Positions 7,627-16,348 of a stretch of 64,000 nucleotides of DNA are shown here, in pieces. Numbering within the stretch: position 1 is the first letter of the stretch; every line of letters starts with the position of its first letter. Source of the stretch: Halalkalibacillus sediminis (lineage in GTDB: Bacteria > Bacillota > Bacilli > Bacillales > Alkalibacillaceae); the NCBI RefSeq assembly GCF_002844535.1, contig NZ_PJNH01000002.1, forward strand, positions 618,748 to 682,747, in the 5' to 3' direction. The translations under genes and the position numbers were made by a program. The notes below the pieces were generated by a model that was not told the DNA's origin, searched no databases, and worked only from the letters and a program-made list of their open reading frames with translations.

Positions 7627-9156
7627 ATGAAAATGCGTTCTCAGTGGGGAACACGCGCCGGATTTATTTTGGCCGCTGTTGGTTCTGCTGTCGGGCTAGG
7701 TAACATTTGGCGTTTTCCGGCAACAGCTTATGACAGTGGTGGGGGAGCATTCTTTATACCTTACTTATTTGCTTTATTAACAGCAGGTATTCCGCTTTTG
7801 ATCATGGAGTTTACGATTGGTCATAAGTACAGAGGTTCAGCTCCGTTATCATTTGCACGTCTGAACAAGAAAACAGAATGGCTTGGATGGTGGGCAGTTT
7901 TTGTTTCGTTCGTCATCTCTACTTATTACGCGGTAATTATCGCATGGGCAATTATGTATTCATATTATTCGTTTAATCTTAATTGGGGTGCTGACCCTGA
8001 AGGATTCCTATTTAGTGAATACCTTCAATTATCAGTCGATCCAGGGCAAGCTGGTTCATTCGTACCAAGTGTTTTAATTCCGTTAATATTTGTTTGGGTT
8101 ATTGTGCTAGGTGTTCTGTTAGCAGGGGTTAAAAAAGGGATCGAAGTTGCAAACCGAATCTTCATTCCAACTTTGATGGTAATCTTCTTAATCATTGTTA
8201 TTCGTGCGGTGACACTTCCCGGTGCAGCTGAAGGTCTAGACGCTTTCTTCTCACCTGATTTCAGTGCTATTGCTGATCCAACTGTCTGGGTAGCAGCCTA
8301 CGGGCAAATATTCTTCAGTTTATCCATCGCATTTGCGATTATGATTACTTACTCCAGTTATTTGAGTAAGAAATCGGATATAACGAACAATGCGTTCATC
8401 GTTGGATTTGGTAACTCAAGCTTTGAGTTATTAGCAGGTATCGGTGTCTTCTCGGTATTAGGATTCATGGCAACCTCACAAGGTGTAGCTGTAGACGAAG
8501 TTGTGGCCGGCGGGGTTGGTTTAGCATTCGTTGTATTCCCTGCTATTATCAATGAGTTTCCGACTATGCCACAATTGTTTGGTTTCCTGTTCTTTGCTTC
8601 ACTAGTATTAGCTGGTTTATCTTCTATGATTTCAATCGTAGAGACATATGTAGCTGGATTTTCTGAGAAGTTCAACGTCTCTCGTAGAAAAGCCGTATTC
8701 TTCGGTGGGGGACTTGCAGCACTGGTTTCACTTCTGTTCGCGACACAGGGTGGACTGTTCTTCCTAGATGCTGCCGATTACTTCATCAACCAATTTGGTG
8801 TTGCATTCGTCGGTCTAGTAGAGGTTGTAGTAATTGCTTGGTTTGTACGCAAACTTAAAGTGTTCCAGACTCACGCAAATGCGGTATCAGATATCCGATT
8901 AGGATCATGGTGGATTGCATGCTTAGGATTAATTACACCACTTGTATTAGGTTATATGATGTTCGGATTATTCAAGCAGAACCTTTTGAAAGAATTCGAT
9001 ACTGAAACTGGTAACTATGAAGGTTATACAGATGGATTTATTTTATTCGGTGGTTGGTTTGTTGCTGCCGGCGCATTAATCTTAGGTTTCCTATTCATGA
9101 TGAAAAAATGGAAACCTGAAGTATTAGCAATGGATACTACTAAGGAGGATGAATAA
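7627..9156 (+). CDS. Neurotransmitter:sodium symporter (SNF/NSS) family amino-acid transporter
   Basis: The 509-residue protein has about 12 membrane segments with the NSS signature GSAVGLGNIWRFP at residues 19-31 in the first helix, where sodium and amino acid bind. The FFSLSIAFAIMITYSSYL segment matches transmembrane helix 6. Family members such as LeuT, MhsT and TnaT import neutral or hydrophobic amino acids with sodium. The adjacent small membrane protein is typical of the methionine/alanine subgroup (MetP/MetS-like). GAAAGGAG precedes the ATG. Transcription should start at the consensus promoter upstream and run into the small gene, one base after this stop codon. Confidence 0.88.
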   Translation: MKMRSQWGTRAGFILAAVGSAVGLGNIWRFPATAYDSGGGAFFIPYLFALLTAGIPLLIMEFTIGHKYRGSAPLSFARLNKKTEWLGWWAVFVSFVISTYYAVIIAWAIMYSYYSFNLNWGADPEGFLFSEYLQLSVDPGQAGSFVPSVLIPLIFVWVIVLGVLLAGVKKGIEVANRIFIPTLMVIFLIIVIRAVTLPGAAEGLDAFFSPDFSAIADPTVWVAAYGQIFFSLSIAFAIMITYSSYLSKKSDITNNAFIVGFGNSSFELLAGIGVFSVLGFMATSQGVAVDEVVAGGVGLAFVVFPAIINEFPTMPQLFGFLFFASLVLAGLSSMISIVETYVAGFSEKFNVSRRKAVFFGGGLAALVSLLFATQGGLFFLDAADYFINQFGVAFVGLVEVVVIAWFVRKLKVFQTHANAVSDIRLGSWWIACLGLITPLVLGYMMFGLFKQNLLKEFDTETGNYEGYTDGFILFGGWFVAAGALILGFLFMMKKWKPEVLAMDTTKEDE

Positions 9157-9157
9157 C

Positions 9158-9256
9158 ATGGGTCTTGATGCGATAATTGTTATGCTCATCGGAATGGTTC
9201 TCCTTTGGGGAGGCCTTGCAGTAAGTATTACTTCTGCAATCAAGAAAAGTAAATAA
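9158..9256 (+). CDS. Small subunit of methionine/alanine-type NSS transporter
   Basis: This 32-residue ORF begins one base after the symporter stop. AAGGAGG at 9142-9148, inside the symporter's last codons, is well placed for its ATG. It encodes one hydrophobic helix (about residues 5-24) and a short basic tail ending in KKSK. Its position and size match the MetS-type small subunits that accompany MetP-like symporters in Gram-positive bacteria and are needed for their activity. A terminator follows at once, so symporter and subunit form a two-gene operon. Confidence 0.85.
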   Translation: MGLDAIIVMLIGMVLLWGGLAVSITSAIKKSK

Positions 9257-9267
9257 TCTTTATTGTA

Positions 9268-9304
9268 AAGAGGGCGATCATAATTGATCGCCCTCTTTTT
9301 TTTG
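9268..9304 (+). terminator. Strong intrinsic terminator
   Basis: AAGAGGGCGATCA and TGATCGCCCTCTT form a perfect 13-bp stem around a four-base loop, followed by nine or more T. Confidence 0.95.
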
Positions 9305-9364
9305 ATGGCCTTAACTTACACACTCGCTACTTTTAGTTGTGAGAGGTTCACAAACACAGTTTAT

Positions 9365-10666
9365 TTAGATAGAGATATCTTTTGATTTAGGTTTCATTCT
9401 ATACCAGAGAACAAATGGCAAGAGGAGAATTGCGACCACTCCACCAATTACGGACAATACAGGGAAGTTTGATAGAGCGACAATGACGCCCGAAATTGCC
9501 CCGCCAGAAGCCCCGGCTAATGCGATAAAGACATCGACAGACCCCTGAGTTTTAGCGCGGTTCTCTGGAGTTGTATTGTCGACGAGTATGGCAGTGCCAC
9601 TGATCAAACCAAAGTTCCAACCAAGCCCTAGAAGAGCTAGTGCAATCGCCAACCCTATCATGGATTCACCTGGTGAAATAGCACTTATAATACCTGAAGC
9701 AAGCAAAGTTATGCAGGAAGCTATTACCACTGGGAAGCGTCCGACTTTATCCACTAAAATACCAGTAACTGGAGAGGGAAGATACATTGCCCCAATATGA
9801 ATAGCTATAACAAATCCGACAGCTCTTAGTTCATGACCATGTGCTCCCATATGCACCGGGGTCATTGTCATAATGGCAACCATGACAATTTGACTCACGA
9901 TCATAACAGTTGCCCCGATAATGACACCCCTTTTATTAAAAGAGGAAGGTAACTTAATAGATGGTTCCGCATCTGTTGCTGTTTCTTCTGCATTAGCTAG
10001 CATCTTAGAAACGAAAAAAGGGTCTGGTCGCATGAATATAAAAATGGCCAAACCAGCTACGATATATGCTGCTGATGCCAAGATGAAAGGGCCAGCTAAG
10101 GCGGGAATTCGAATAGAGGTAGCAAATTGACCCATTACATCAACTAAGTTGGGTCCAGCAACTGCCCCAAATGTGGTAGCCATCATCGCAATGCTGACCG
10201 CAGTCGCACGTTGGTCAGATTTGGCTAAGTCAGTACCTGCATATCGGGCTTGTAGATTAGTGGCTGTACCAGCCCCATAAACTAATAACGAAACAAAAAG
10301 AAGAATGACACTGTTAAATACAGCGGCAATAATAACTCCAATGGCACCTATTCCACCAGAAAGGAAACCAATTGTTAACCCTAAGCGCCGACCGAGGCGT
10401 TGGGACAGACGACCAACAATTAATGCTGTACCAGCCGATCCAAGTGTAAATAGTGCAACGGGAAGACCTGCGAAACTATTGGTGCCAAGCATATCTTCAG
10501 CAAGCAAAGCCCCTACTGTAATCCCCGCGGCAAGACCTGCCCCTCCGAATAGTTGAGCCACCATGACGATAATTAAAGTTTTGCGATAAAGTCTTTTTTG
10601 TTTATGGGGTGATTGTATGTAAGTGTGAAACTGATTGTATTGATATCGATTTTCTTTCTTGGCCAC
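9365..10666 (-). CDS. Major facilitator superfamily transporter
   Basis: About 12 membrane helices follow a polar N-terminus of about 25 residues. The MFS loop motif appears as GRLSQRLGRRLG between helices 2 and 3, and a related GILVDKVGRFP lies after helix 8. The protein looks like a drug/metabolite:proton antiporter; the substrate is unknown. The chosen start is the GTG at 10666 (433 residues), which lies behind AAAGG and about 45 bases downstream of a TATAAT at 10724-10719. The open frame extends further upstream to a TTG at 10777, but that extension crosses the promoter and lacks a Shine-Dalgarno. The gene is alone on this strand. Confidence 0.75.
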   Translation of the reverse strand: MAKKENRYQYNQFHTYIQSPHKQKRLYRKTLIIVMVAQLFGGAGLAAGITVGALLAEDMLGTNSFAGLPVALFTLGSAGTALIVGRLSQRLGRRLGLTIGFLSGGIGAIGVIIAAVFNSVILLFVSLLVYGAGTATNLQARYAGTDLAKSDQRATAVSIAMMATTFGAVAGPNLVDVMGQFATSIRIPALAGPFILASAAYIVAGLAIFIFMRPDPFFVSKMLANAEETATDAEPSIKLPSSFNKRGVIIGATVMIVSQIVMVAIMTMTPVHMGAHGHELRAVGFVIAIHIGAMYLPSPVTGILVDKVGRFPVVIASCITLLASGIISAISPGESMIGLAIALALLGLGWNFGLISGTAILVDNTTPENRAKTQGSVDVFIALAGASGGAISGVIVALSNFPVLSVIGGVVAILLLPFVLWYRMKPKSKDISI

Positions 10667-10718
10667 CGTCTTCAACCTTTCTAAATGATTAATGCTGATC
10701 CGTAAATACATTAAAACC

Positions 10719-10740
10719 ATTATACTACTAGGGGTATACA
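10719..10740 (-). promoter_or_regulatory. Promoter -10 with a CsoR-like pseudo-palindrome
   Basis: On the minus strand the sequence GTATACCCCTAGTAGTATAA contains the -10 hexamer TATAAT. It reads as an imperfect palindrome ATACCCC-TAG-TAGTAT. CsoR/CstR-family repressors bind GC-centred sites of the form ATACCCC..GGGGTAT, and this half matches one arm well. A repressor site overlapping the -10 box would regulate the MFS gene. Confidence 0.35.
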
Positions 10741-10879
10741 AACTTATACTATTTAGCTCATTCTGAGTAACTTTCAATTTTAGGAAATGATATTAAAAGA
10801 AACGACATTCTTCACAAGCATCAAATATGTGGTATGGTTCTATTCGACAATGCCTTTCGCAATGATTAATTAGAAAGTA

Positions 10880-10915
10880 AAACATTCTTTTATATAACGA
10901 AAGAATGTTTTTTTA
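10880..10915. terminator. Bidirectional terminator-like hairpin without an obvious gene
   Basis: AAACATTCTTT and AAAGAATGTTT flank a nine-base loop, with TTTTTT on the plus side. It sits between two divergent genes, so neither uses it. It may end a short transcript or insulate the germination operon. No convincing small ORF precedes it. Confidence 0.5.
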
Positions 10916-10964
10916 TTAACCACAAATGTTTAATAGAGTTCCATTAAGCAGCCTCACTATGATT

Positions 10965-10993
10965 GAATATAAACTACTTATTAGTCAATACTA
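10965..10993 (+). promoter_or_regulatory. Possible sigma-G (forespore) promoter for the ger operon
   Basis: GAATA at 10965-10969 and CAATACTA at 10986-10993, separated by about 17 bases, resemble the sigma-G pattern (GNATR, then CATNNTA) with one or two mismatches. A sigma-G promoter is expected because germinant receptors are made in the forespore. Confidence 0.4.
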
Positions 10994-11026
10994 TGGAGAA
11001 AAAGTACCGAACTTAGGAGTTTTTCA

Positions 11027-12112
11027 ATGAAATCAGGAGAGCAAGTAAAGTTTTTCTATGTAATTTTGTTGATTATCACATCAGGGGGCTTAGTAAACCA
11101 CGTCATCATTATCCCGGCACTGTTTGACACCGCAGGTAGAGATGCCTGGTTATCAATTATTTTTTCAGCAGTTGCATTAATCCCATGGTTCTTCCTCGTT
11201 ATATTTATCTCCAGAAAAACCAACAAAACTCACTTATTGGTATGGTTGACGAAGAATGTCAATAAGCCCATAGCTTATATAGTCATCAGCCTGATCGGGG
11301 TTTATTTGTTTATGATGAGCTTTGTGACAGCCAAGGATTTAATTATATGGACCCATATTACATATTTGCCAAAAACACCTCAATTTGTCCTTTTTATCCT
11401 AATACTCATTGCTTGTATTTTTTTGGCGAATACCAATCTTAGAACTATAGCTATTGTCAACACGGTTCTATTGCCGATCATTGTCATCCTTGGTTTTTTC
11501 GTTGCTTCGACCAATTTACCGAAAAAGGACTATTCCATGTTAATGCCAATGTTTGAACATGGGATTGAACCAGCGTTGATTGGAATGATTTTTTCAAGTG
11601 CTGGCATTTTAGAAGTAACATTAATTTTATTCATCCACCACCGCATTAAGTCAAAAATTAAATACTGGCAAGTACTTCTTTTAGGGTTTATTTTAGCTGG
11701 ATTGAGTCTAGGTCCTACAGCTGGAGGTATTGCAACATTTGGACCTGAAGAGATGATCAAAAGCCGCTTTCCTGCATTTGAACAGTGGCAACTGGTCTCT
11801 CTTGGCCGTTTTATTGAGAACTTGGATTTTTTCTCGATATACCAGTGGTTGGCCGGGGCCTTAATCCGTATATCACTAAGCTTATATTTACTAATGGAAA
11901 TTTTTCATATACCTAAGGGAAAAAAGAGAACCTGGATACTGATATTATTAGCTGTAATAATAATTTCAGCGAACTTTATACCAATAAATGATGTCATGTT
12001 TATTGATTTTTTAAAGTTTTATTATCTTCCTTTTAATTTTATTTTCTTGATTACTTTAACCCTTACCCTGACAATCCTGGTTGGGATTCAAAGTAGGAGG
12101 CAGCTGAAATGA
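11027..12112 (+). CDS. Spore germinant receptor B subunit (GerAB-type permease)
   Basis: The 361-residue protein has about ten membrane helices and belongs to the endospore-germination permease family of the APC superfamily. B subunits sit in the inner spore membrane and bind the germinant. TAGGAG precedes the ATG. The last codon overlaps the following A-subunit gene by four bases (ATGA), which shows translational coupling. The B gene comes first in this operon, whereas A first is the usual order. The germinant cannot be predicted from sequence. Confidence 0.88.
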   Translation: MKSGEQVKFFYVILLIITSGGLVNHVIIIPALFDTAGRDAWLSIIFSAVALIPWFFLVIFISRKTNKTHLLVWLTKNVNKPIAYIVISLIGVYLFMMSFVTAKDLIIWTHITYLPKTPQFVLFILILIACIFLANTNLRTIAIVNTVLLPIIVILGFFVASTNLPKKDYSMLMPMFEHGIEPALIGMIFSSAGILEVTLILFIHHRIKSKIKYWQVLLLGFILAGLSLGPTAGGIATFGPEEMIKSRFPAFEQWQLVSLGRFIENLDFFSIYQWLAGALIRISLSLYLLMEIFHIPKGKKRTWILILLAVIIISANFIPINDVMFIDFLKFYYLPFNFIFLITLTLTLTILVGIQSRRQLK

Positions 12113-13560
12113 AAAACAACACGATGATTCAAGACCTTAGAAAGTTATTTCATAATTGCCAAGATGTGATTTTTGAGGAAAGATCCTTTTGTGAAAACAA
12201 ATATAAAGTTACTCTCGTATATACTGAAGGTCTTTCGGATCAAAAACTATTGAGTGAAGACATTCTACCAAGTTTAGGTAAATTGTTTAAGTCTTATAAT
12301 GATCGCTGGAAGAAAGATACATTAATTGAAAACTGGCATAAATCATCGATTACTATAGAAGAGAAAAATGATGTGATGATGGAGAAGGTTTTTTCAGGTG
12401 AATTATTGATTTGTTTAGAATTTCTCGGGGTTATTTATAGTCTGAATATAGCTGATTTGCCCAGAAGAAAGCCAGAAGAAACAAATGCAGAGGTAGCGAT
12501 AAGAGGGCCTAGGGATGGTTTCATAGAAGAAATTGAAACGAATGTTGCTTTGGTTCGTAAAAGATTAAAAACAAATACCTTGCTTTATGAAAAATTCACT
12601 GTCGGAGAGCGGGCAAAGACTAAGGTAGGACTAATGTATATCGAGGACATCGCGCGTCCGGAAATCATTTCTGATATCCGTAGGAGAATAGAAAACTTAA
12701 AGGTGGATGCTATTACCAATACCAACGAGCTGGAAGAACTATTGGAAGAAAGTTCATTAAGATTATTTCCTATGTTTCATTATACTGGGAGAACGGATTT
12801 AACCGTTGACGCATTGCTAAGAGGGAGGTTTATTTTGTTTTTAGACGGTGCTCCAATTGCTGTAATTGGTCCCGTTAATTTAATGCTGTTATTGAAAACA
12901 GGTGAGGACCAAGAATATATCTGGCTTTATAATTCATTTGAAAGATTCATTCGGCTTTTTGGGTTAATTATAGGAATTGCACTACCTGGCTTCTGGCTGG
13001 CTTTGGCAGGATTTCATCAAGACCAATTACCTTTAGTCCTACTCTCCAGTCTCACCCAAGCACGGCAAGGGGTTCCCTTACCGACGAGTCTTGAGATAAT
13101 AATTTTGGTTTTGCTATTCGATCTATTCAGGGAAGCGGGGCTGAGGCTTCCGTTGGCTGTCGGGCAGATTTTAGCGGTAGTAGGTGGATTGATTATAGGG
13201 GATGCAGCGATTCGGGCAGGACTTACTAGCCCGTCCACCATAGTAATTATTGCAACTTCTACTGTTGCATCTTTTACAATTGCAAATCAGTCACTAACTG
13301 GAGTGATTAGTGTGATGAGATTATTTGTCGCGTTAGGTGCTTCACTAGCAGGAATGTTTGGTTTTTTGGTCACTGGCTTTCTAGTTTTAATTTACGTTAG
13401 CAATTTGAGATCGTTTAGTTTACCTTATTTAGCCCCTGTAGCTCCTATAAATTTTAAAGATTGGTTTAAAGCTGTTTTTAGACCTTCTCAAAAAGCGGTA
13501 AAAACCCGTCCTGCAATTCTACAGGTTACAGATGAAGATGATCAGGTGAGGGGAAAATGA
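12109..13560 (+). CDS. Spore germinant receptor A subunit (GerAA-type)
   Basis: The 483-residue protein has a hydrophilic N-terminal domain of about 270 residues, then four to five membrane helices and a short polar C-terminal tail. Family hallmarks include RGPRDGFIEEIETNVALVRKRL at about 138-159, FPMFHYTGRTD, LLRGRFILFLDGAP, and a PLPTSLEIIILVLLFDLFREAGLRLP block. The A subunit forms the core of the germinant-gated ion channel with the B subunit in the inner spore membrane. It overlaps its neighbours by four bases on both sides, so the three genes form one operon. Confidence 0.9.
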   Translation: MKNNTMIQDLRKLFHNCQDVIFEERSFCENKYKVTLVYTEGLSDQKLLSEDILPSLGKLFKSYNDRWKKDTLIENWHKSSITIEEKNDVMMEKVFSGELLICLEFLGVIYSLNIADLPRRKPEETNAEVAIRGPRDGFIEEIETNVALVRKRLKTNTLLYEKFTVGERAKTKVGLMYIEDIARPEIISDIRRRIENLKVDAITNTNELEELLEESSLRLFPMFHYTGRTDLTVDALLRGRFILFLDGAPIAVIGPVNLMLLLKTGEDQEYIWLYNSFERFIRLFGLIIGIALPGFWLALAGFHQDQLPLVLLSSLTQARQGVPLPTSLEIIILVLLFDLFREAGLRLPLAVGQILAVVGGLIIGDAAIRAGLTSPSTIVIIATSTVASFTIANQSLTGVISVMRLFVALGASLAGMFGFLVTGFLVLIYVSNLRSFSLPYLAPVAPINFKDWFKAVFRPSQKAVKTRPAILQVTDEDDQVRGK

Positions 13561-14723
13561 AGAAAATACTCAATCTGGTTATGTGTAGCCTACTAACTAT
13601 TCTTCTTTCAGGTTGCTGGGATGCAGAGGAATTGGAAGGGATGTATTATGTTCATGCGCTTGGTGTTGATTATGTAGACAATGAATACGAAGTCTATCTC
13701 CAAATAGTTAATTTTCAGTCATCGCCTGGTACGGGTGAACAACAAGGTGGGGGAGGGAGCGGGAGTGAGATTGAAGTCGGAAAAGCAAGAGGTAAAACGG
13801 CACTGGAAGCAATTCATCACTTATATCCATCTACACAGAGAAGGGTATTTTGGGGGCATCTATCTGGTATCGTATTTACAGAGAGAATGATGGAACATGG
13901 GATAGAAGAGGTTCTGGATTCGATTGATCGATATCGTGAAATAAAACCGACTCTATGGACATTTACTACTTCAGAATCCTTGCATGAACTCCTAGTTATA
14001 ACACCAATTCTTGAGATGAACACAATTTTTTCTTTTTTAGGCGATCCAGAGAAGAGCTATCAGCAGAGTTCTTTGGTAGAACCTATACAGGAATATCAAT
14101 TTTTATCTGTTTTGCGGGAGCCTGGAAAGACCCTGATTCTTCCTCACTTTAGTATTACTAGATCTGATTGGAAGAATAATCTGGGAGAGACTAAGGAGAA
14201 CTTAAATATTTCATCGGCTTCTTTAATGAGTGATTCACATTATAAAGGTGTCTTAGAACATAACGAAATGCTGGGGATCAGGTGGATTCAAAGAGCTGCA
14301 CAGAGAGCCTTGTTGGTTGTTCCAGACTCAGAAGGTAAACCCCTTGCCTCTGTTACCTTGAATACAGAAAAGGTAAAAATTAAACCGCATATAGACGAAG
14401 AAGGTGTGACCTTTTCCATAGATATAAAAGTTAGTGGTGATGTCTCTGTTTTGCAAGAAGATAAAAAACTAAATGAATTGGTGCAATCAGCTAAAGAACA
14501 AATAATAAATGAAGTAGAAGAAACTTATAAAAAGGGGCTTGAAATCGATGCAGATGTTTATAGTTTTTCAAATGCCTTGTACAAAGAAAATCCTCAGGAA
14601 TGGAAGAAATTAACCGAAAAAAATGAGTTGCCATTAACTGAAGAGTCTCTCCAAGAAGTCAATGTAAAAGTTGTCATTGATACAACAGGACTAGAGAAAT
14701 ACAGACCTCCAGGGGCACCCTGA
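13557..14723 (+). CDS. Spore germinant receptor C subunit, Ger(x)C lipoprotein
   Basis: The 388-residue protein starts with a lipoprotein signal whose lipobox LLSGC places the acylated cysteine at residue 20, followed by WDAEELE, a typical Ger(x)C beginning. A Gly/Gln-rich linker lies at about 59-72. The C-terminal half carries the mixed alpha/beta domain ending near VKVVIDTTGL. The C subunit attaches to the outer face of the inner spore membrane and is needed for receptor function. The ATG overlaps the A-gene stop by four bases. The operon ends here. Confidence 0.9.
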   Translation: MKKILNLVMCSLLTILLSGCWDAEELEGMYYVHALGVDYVDNEYEVYLQIVNFQSSPGTGEQQGGGGSGSEIEVGKARGKTALEAIHHLYPSTQRRVFWGHLSGIVFTERMMEHGIEEVLDSIDRYREIKPTLWTFTTSESLHELLVITPILEMNTIFSFLGDPEKSYQQSSLVEPIQEYQFLSVLREPGKTLILPHFSITRSDWKNNLGETKENLNISSASLMSDSHYKGVLEHNEMLGIRWIQRAAQRALLVVPDSEGKPLASVTLNTEKVKIKPHIDEEGVTFSIDIKVSGDVSVLQEDKKLNELVQSAKEQIINEVEETYKKGLEIDADVYSFSNALYKENPQEWKKLTEKNELPLTEESLQEVNVKVVIDTTGLEKYRPPGAP

Positions 14724-14816
14724 TTGAATTGTGACTTCAGTTGACAAAACAATTTGATCAATAAAAATGCTGTTAACAAATGAAAATAAATGAGTGATTA
14801 GCTGAAAAAATGTCAG

Positions 14817-14870
14817 AAGACGGTATATTCATTGACCATAAATTTTGGAGAGTATGAAGTGTATCGTCTT
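14817..14870. other. Inverted repeat downstream of the ger operon
   Basis: AAGACGGTATA at 14817-14827 can pair with TGTATCGTCTT at 14860-14870 across a 32-base loop, and TTTAC follows. It may be a weak terminator for the ger operon. No gene is seen in the remaining spacer 14724-14969. Confidence 0.35.
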
Positions 14871-14969
14871 TTACTTATAAGGGTCCACCTAAAGGTCTGT
14901 AATTAGAATCAACAACAAACTTTAATATAATCACAAAAACTAAAGTAGATTATCCCTACACATATAAAG

Positions 14970-15003
14970 AAAAGACTTCCAGTGTTCACTGGAAGTCTTC
15001 ATA
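14970..15003 (-). terminator. Terminator of lytH
   Basis: AGACTTCCAGTG and CACTGGAAGTCT form a perfect 12-bp stem. On the minus strand it is followed by TTTTCTTT. It lies ten bases after the lytH stop. Confidence 0.9.
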
Positions 15004-15013
15004 TTTTATATTG

Positions 15014-15952
15014 CTATTCTTGACGTTCCCATCTTTTTAAGTATGGATAAGGATCATACGCCCATTCATTTTTACCGTTGTCTTTGTACATTCCATAATG
15101 AAGGTGTGGCGGGAATTTCCCAGCTGTTCCCTCAGGTCCATAACCGGAGGCACCGACAGATCCGATCAAGTCTCCTGGTTTTACGAATGAACCTTCTTCT
15201 ATACCATCTGCAAACCCGTTCAGGTGTGCGTAGTAATGATAAATATTATACATATCACGAATACCTATTCGCCATCCACCAAATCGATTCCAACCCTTAA
15301 TTTCTACGATTCCATAAGAGACGGACCTGACTGGAGTTCCATAGTGTGCGAATAAATCAGTTCCTTCATGAATTCGGTTGCCTCCGAACCCGCGACGGTC
15401 TCCCCATGTGGAACGGTAGCTATATTGTTGATGTTTTGGGATAGGGAAAGCTCTTTCATCTAATTCAATCGTACCGAAATGCTGAAACAATTTGGCGTAT
15501 TGTGTAATTAATTCTCCAGCTTTTTCGCGCTCATAATACTCTTGGATGGCTGCTTTGAAGGAACCAACTTGACTTTGCGACTCCATGATTATTAGTGCTG
15601 CTGTATACAAAGCGTCTTCATCGTTTTTATGATTTGCAATCCCATCGCCATCTCCGTCTTTACCAAGCCCGTTAAACAGATCTAATTGTTCCTCTCTGAA
15701 GGGTTGTTCAGGTGCGGCACTCAGTAGACCGTACCACTTTTCGTTCGGAATTCTGATACCTGTCCATCGGTTGTCTTCTGTTCCGTTGATATTTCTCTCA
15801 TATTGGTCCATAGCCGCGATGTAATTCCATGGCAGACCAGTTGTCGCTTCAATCTTTTCATATAAAGACTGTCTGACTTGATGTTCGTTTTCTTCTGCCG
15901 ATACAAAGGTGACTGGTAATAAAAAAATAACTAGCATTAACATTGTCTTCAT
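15014..15952 (-). CDS. lytH: Secreted M23 metallopeptidase, sporulation cell-wall hydrolase LytH (YunA)
   Basis: The start chosen is the ATG at 15952, seven bases after GGGAG. It gives 312 residues with a clear signal peptide (MKTMLMLVIFLLPVTFVSA). The M23 domain at about 180-312 holds all zinc and catalytic residues: H195 and D199 (HEGTD), H243 (YAHL), and H283 and H285 (HLH). Residues 40-125 resemble a lytic-transglycosylase-like helical domain (TTGLPWNYIAAMDQYERN), with an acidic DxDxDG calcium-type loop at 99-113. B. subtilis LytH is an L-Ala-D-Glu peptidase that trims spore cortex peptides. The neighbourhood with the yun and yut genes supports the name. Confidence 0.85.
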   Translation of the reverse strand: MKTMLMLVIFLLPVTFVSAEENEHQVRQSLYEKIEATTGLPWNYIAAMDQYERNINGTEDNRWTGIRIPNEKWYGLLSAAPEQPFREEQLDLFNGLGKDGDGDGIANHKNDEDALYTAALIIMESQSQVGSFKAAIQEYYEREKAGELITQYAKLFQHFGTIELDERAFPIPKHQQYSYRSTWGDRRGFGGNRIHEGTDLFAHYGTPVRSVSYGIVEIKGWNRFGGWRIGIRDMYNIYHYYAHLNGFADGIEEGSFVKPGDLIGSVGASGYGPEGTAGKFPPHLHYGMYKDNGKNEWAYDPYPYLKRWERQE

Positions 15953-16066
15953 TGGACTACTCCCTATAAAAATAATCTTCAAATATTTTGTTCGAATTTG
16001 ACCTAAAAAATGTACGCTAAGGCTTAGGAATATATGGTACACTGTGAATAACAGAGGTGATTTTGA

Positions 16067-16348
16067 ATGGAACTGCAAGGATATCAATATGAACTGATGC
16101 ACAATCATCGTGAAGGATTTCAAGAGGAAACACTTACAGAAAGATTCAGTGACATATTGACTAAGTATGATTATATTGTTGGAGATTGGGGTTTCGGCCA
16201 GCTTCGTTTAAAAGGCTTCTATGATGATCAAAATCAAAAAGCTACATTCGATACAAAAATCTCTACATTAGAAGATTATTTATATGAATATTGTAATTTT
16301 GGCTGTGCTTTTTTTGTATTGAAAAAAATAGGACAAGTAAGCGAATAA
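16067..16348 (+). CDS. yutD: YutD family protein (DUF1027)
   Basis: The 93-residue cytosolic protein carries the strongly conserved family core YDYIVGDWGFGQLRLKGF at residues 35-52, then TFDTKISTLEDYLYEYCNFGCAFFVL. Two cysteines near the end (YCNFGC) are conserved, but no enzymatic function is established. GAGGTG precedes the ATG. It is divergent from lytH with 114 bases between the starts. In B. subtilis, lipA and yutC lie between these two genes; neither is present here. Confidence 0.88.
   Translation: MELQGYQYELMHNHREGFQEETLTERFSDILTKYDYIVGDWGFGQLRLKGFYDDQNQKATFDTKISTLEDYLYEYCNFGCAFFVLKKIGQVSE

Noticed and set aside
10667-10777. N-terminal extension of the MFS protein to a TTG at 10777
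   Set aside because: The extension covers the likely promoter and operator, has no Shine-Dalgarno and adds a sequence without membrane or domain features.
15043-15300. Plus-strand frame of 85 codons
   Set aside because: It is antisense to the conserved M23 domain of lytH and has no ribosome binding site.
15953-16123. N-terminal extension of LytH by 57 residues
   Set aside because: It lies upstream of a good Shine-Dalgarno and a clean signal peptide, and overlaps the divergent promoter region and yutD start.
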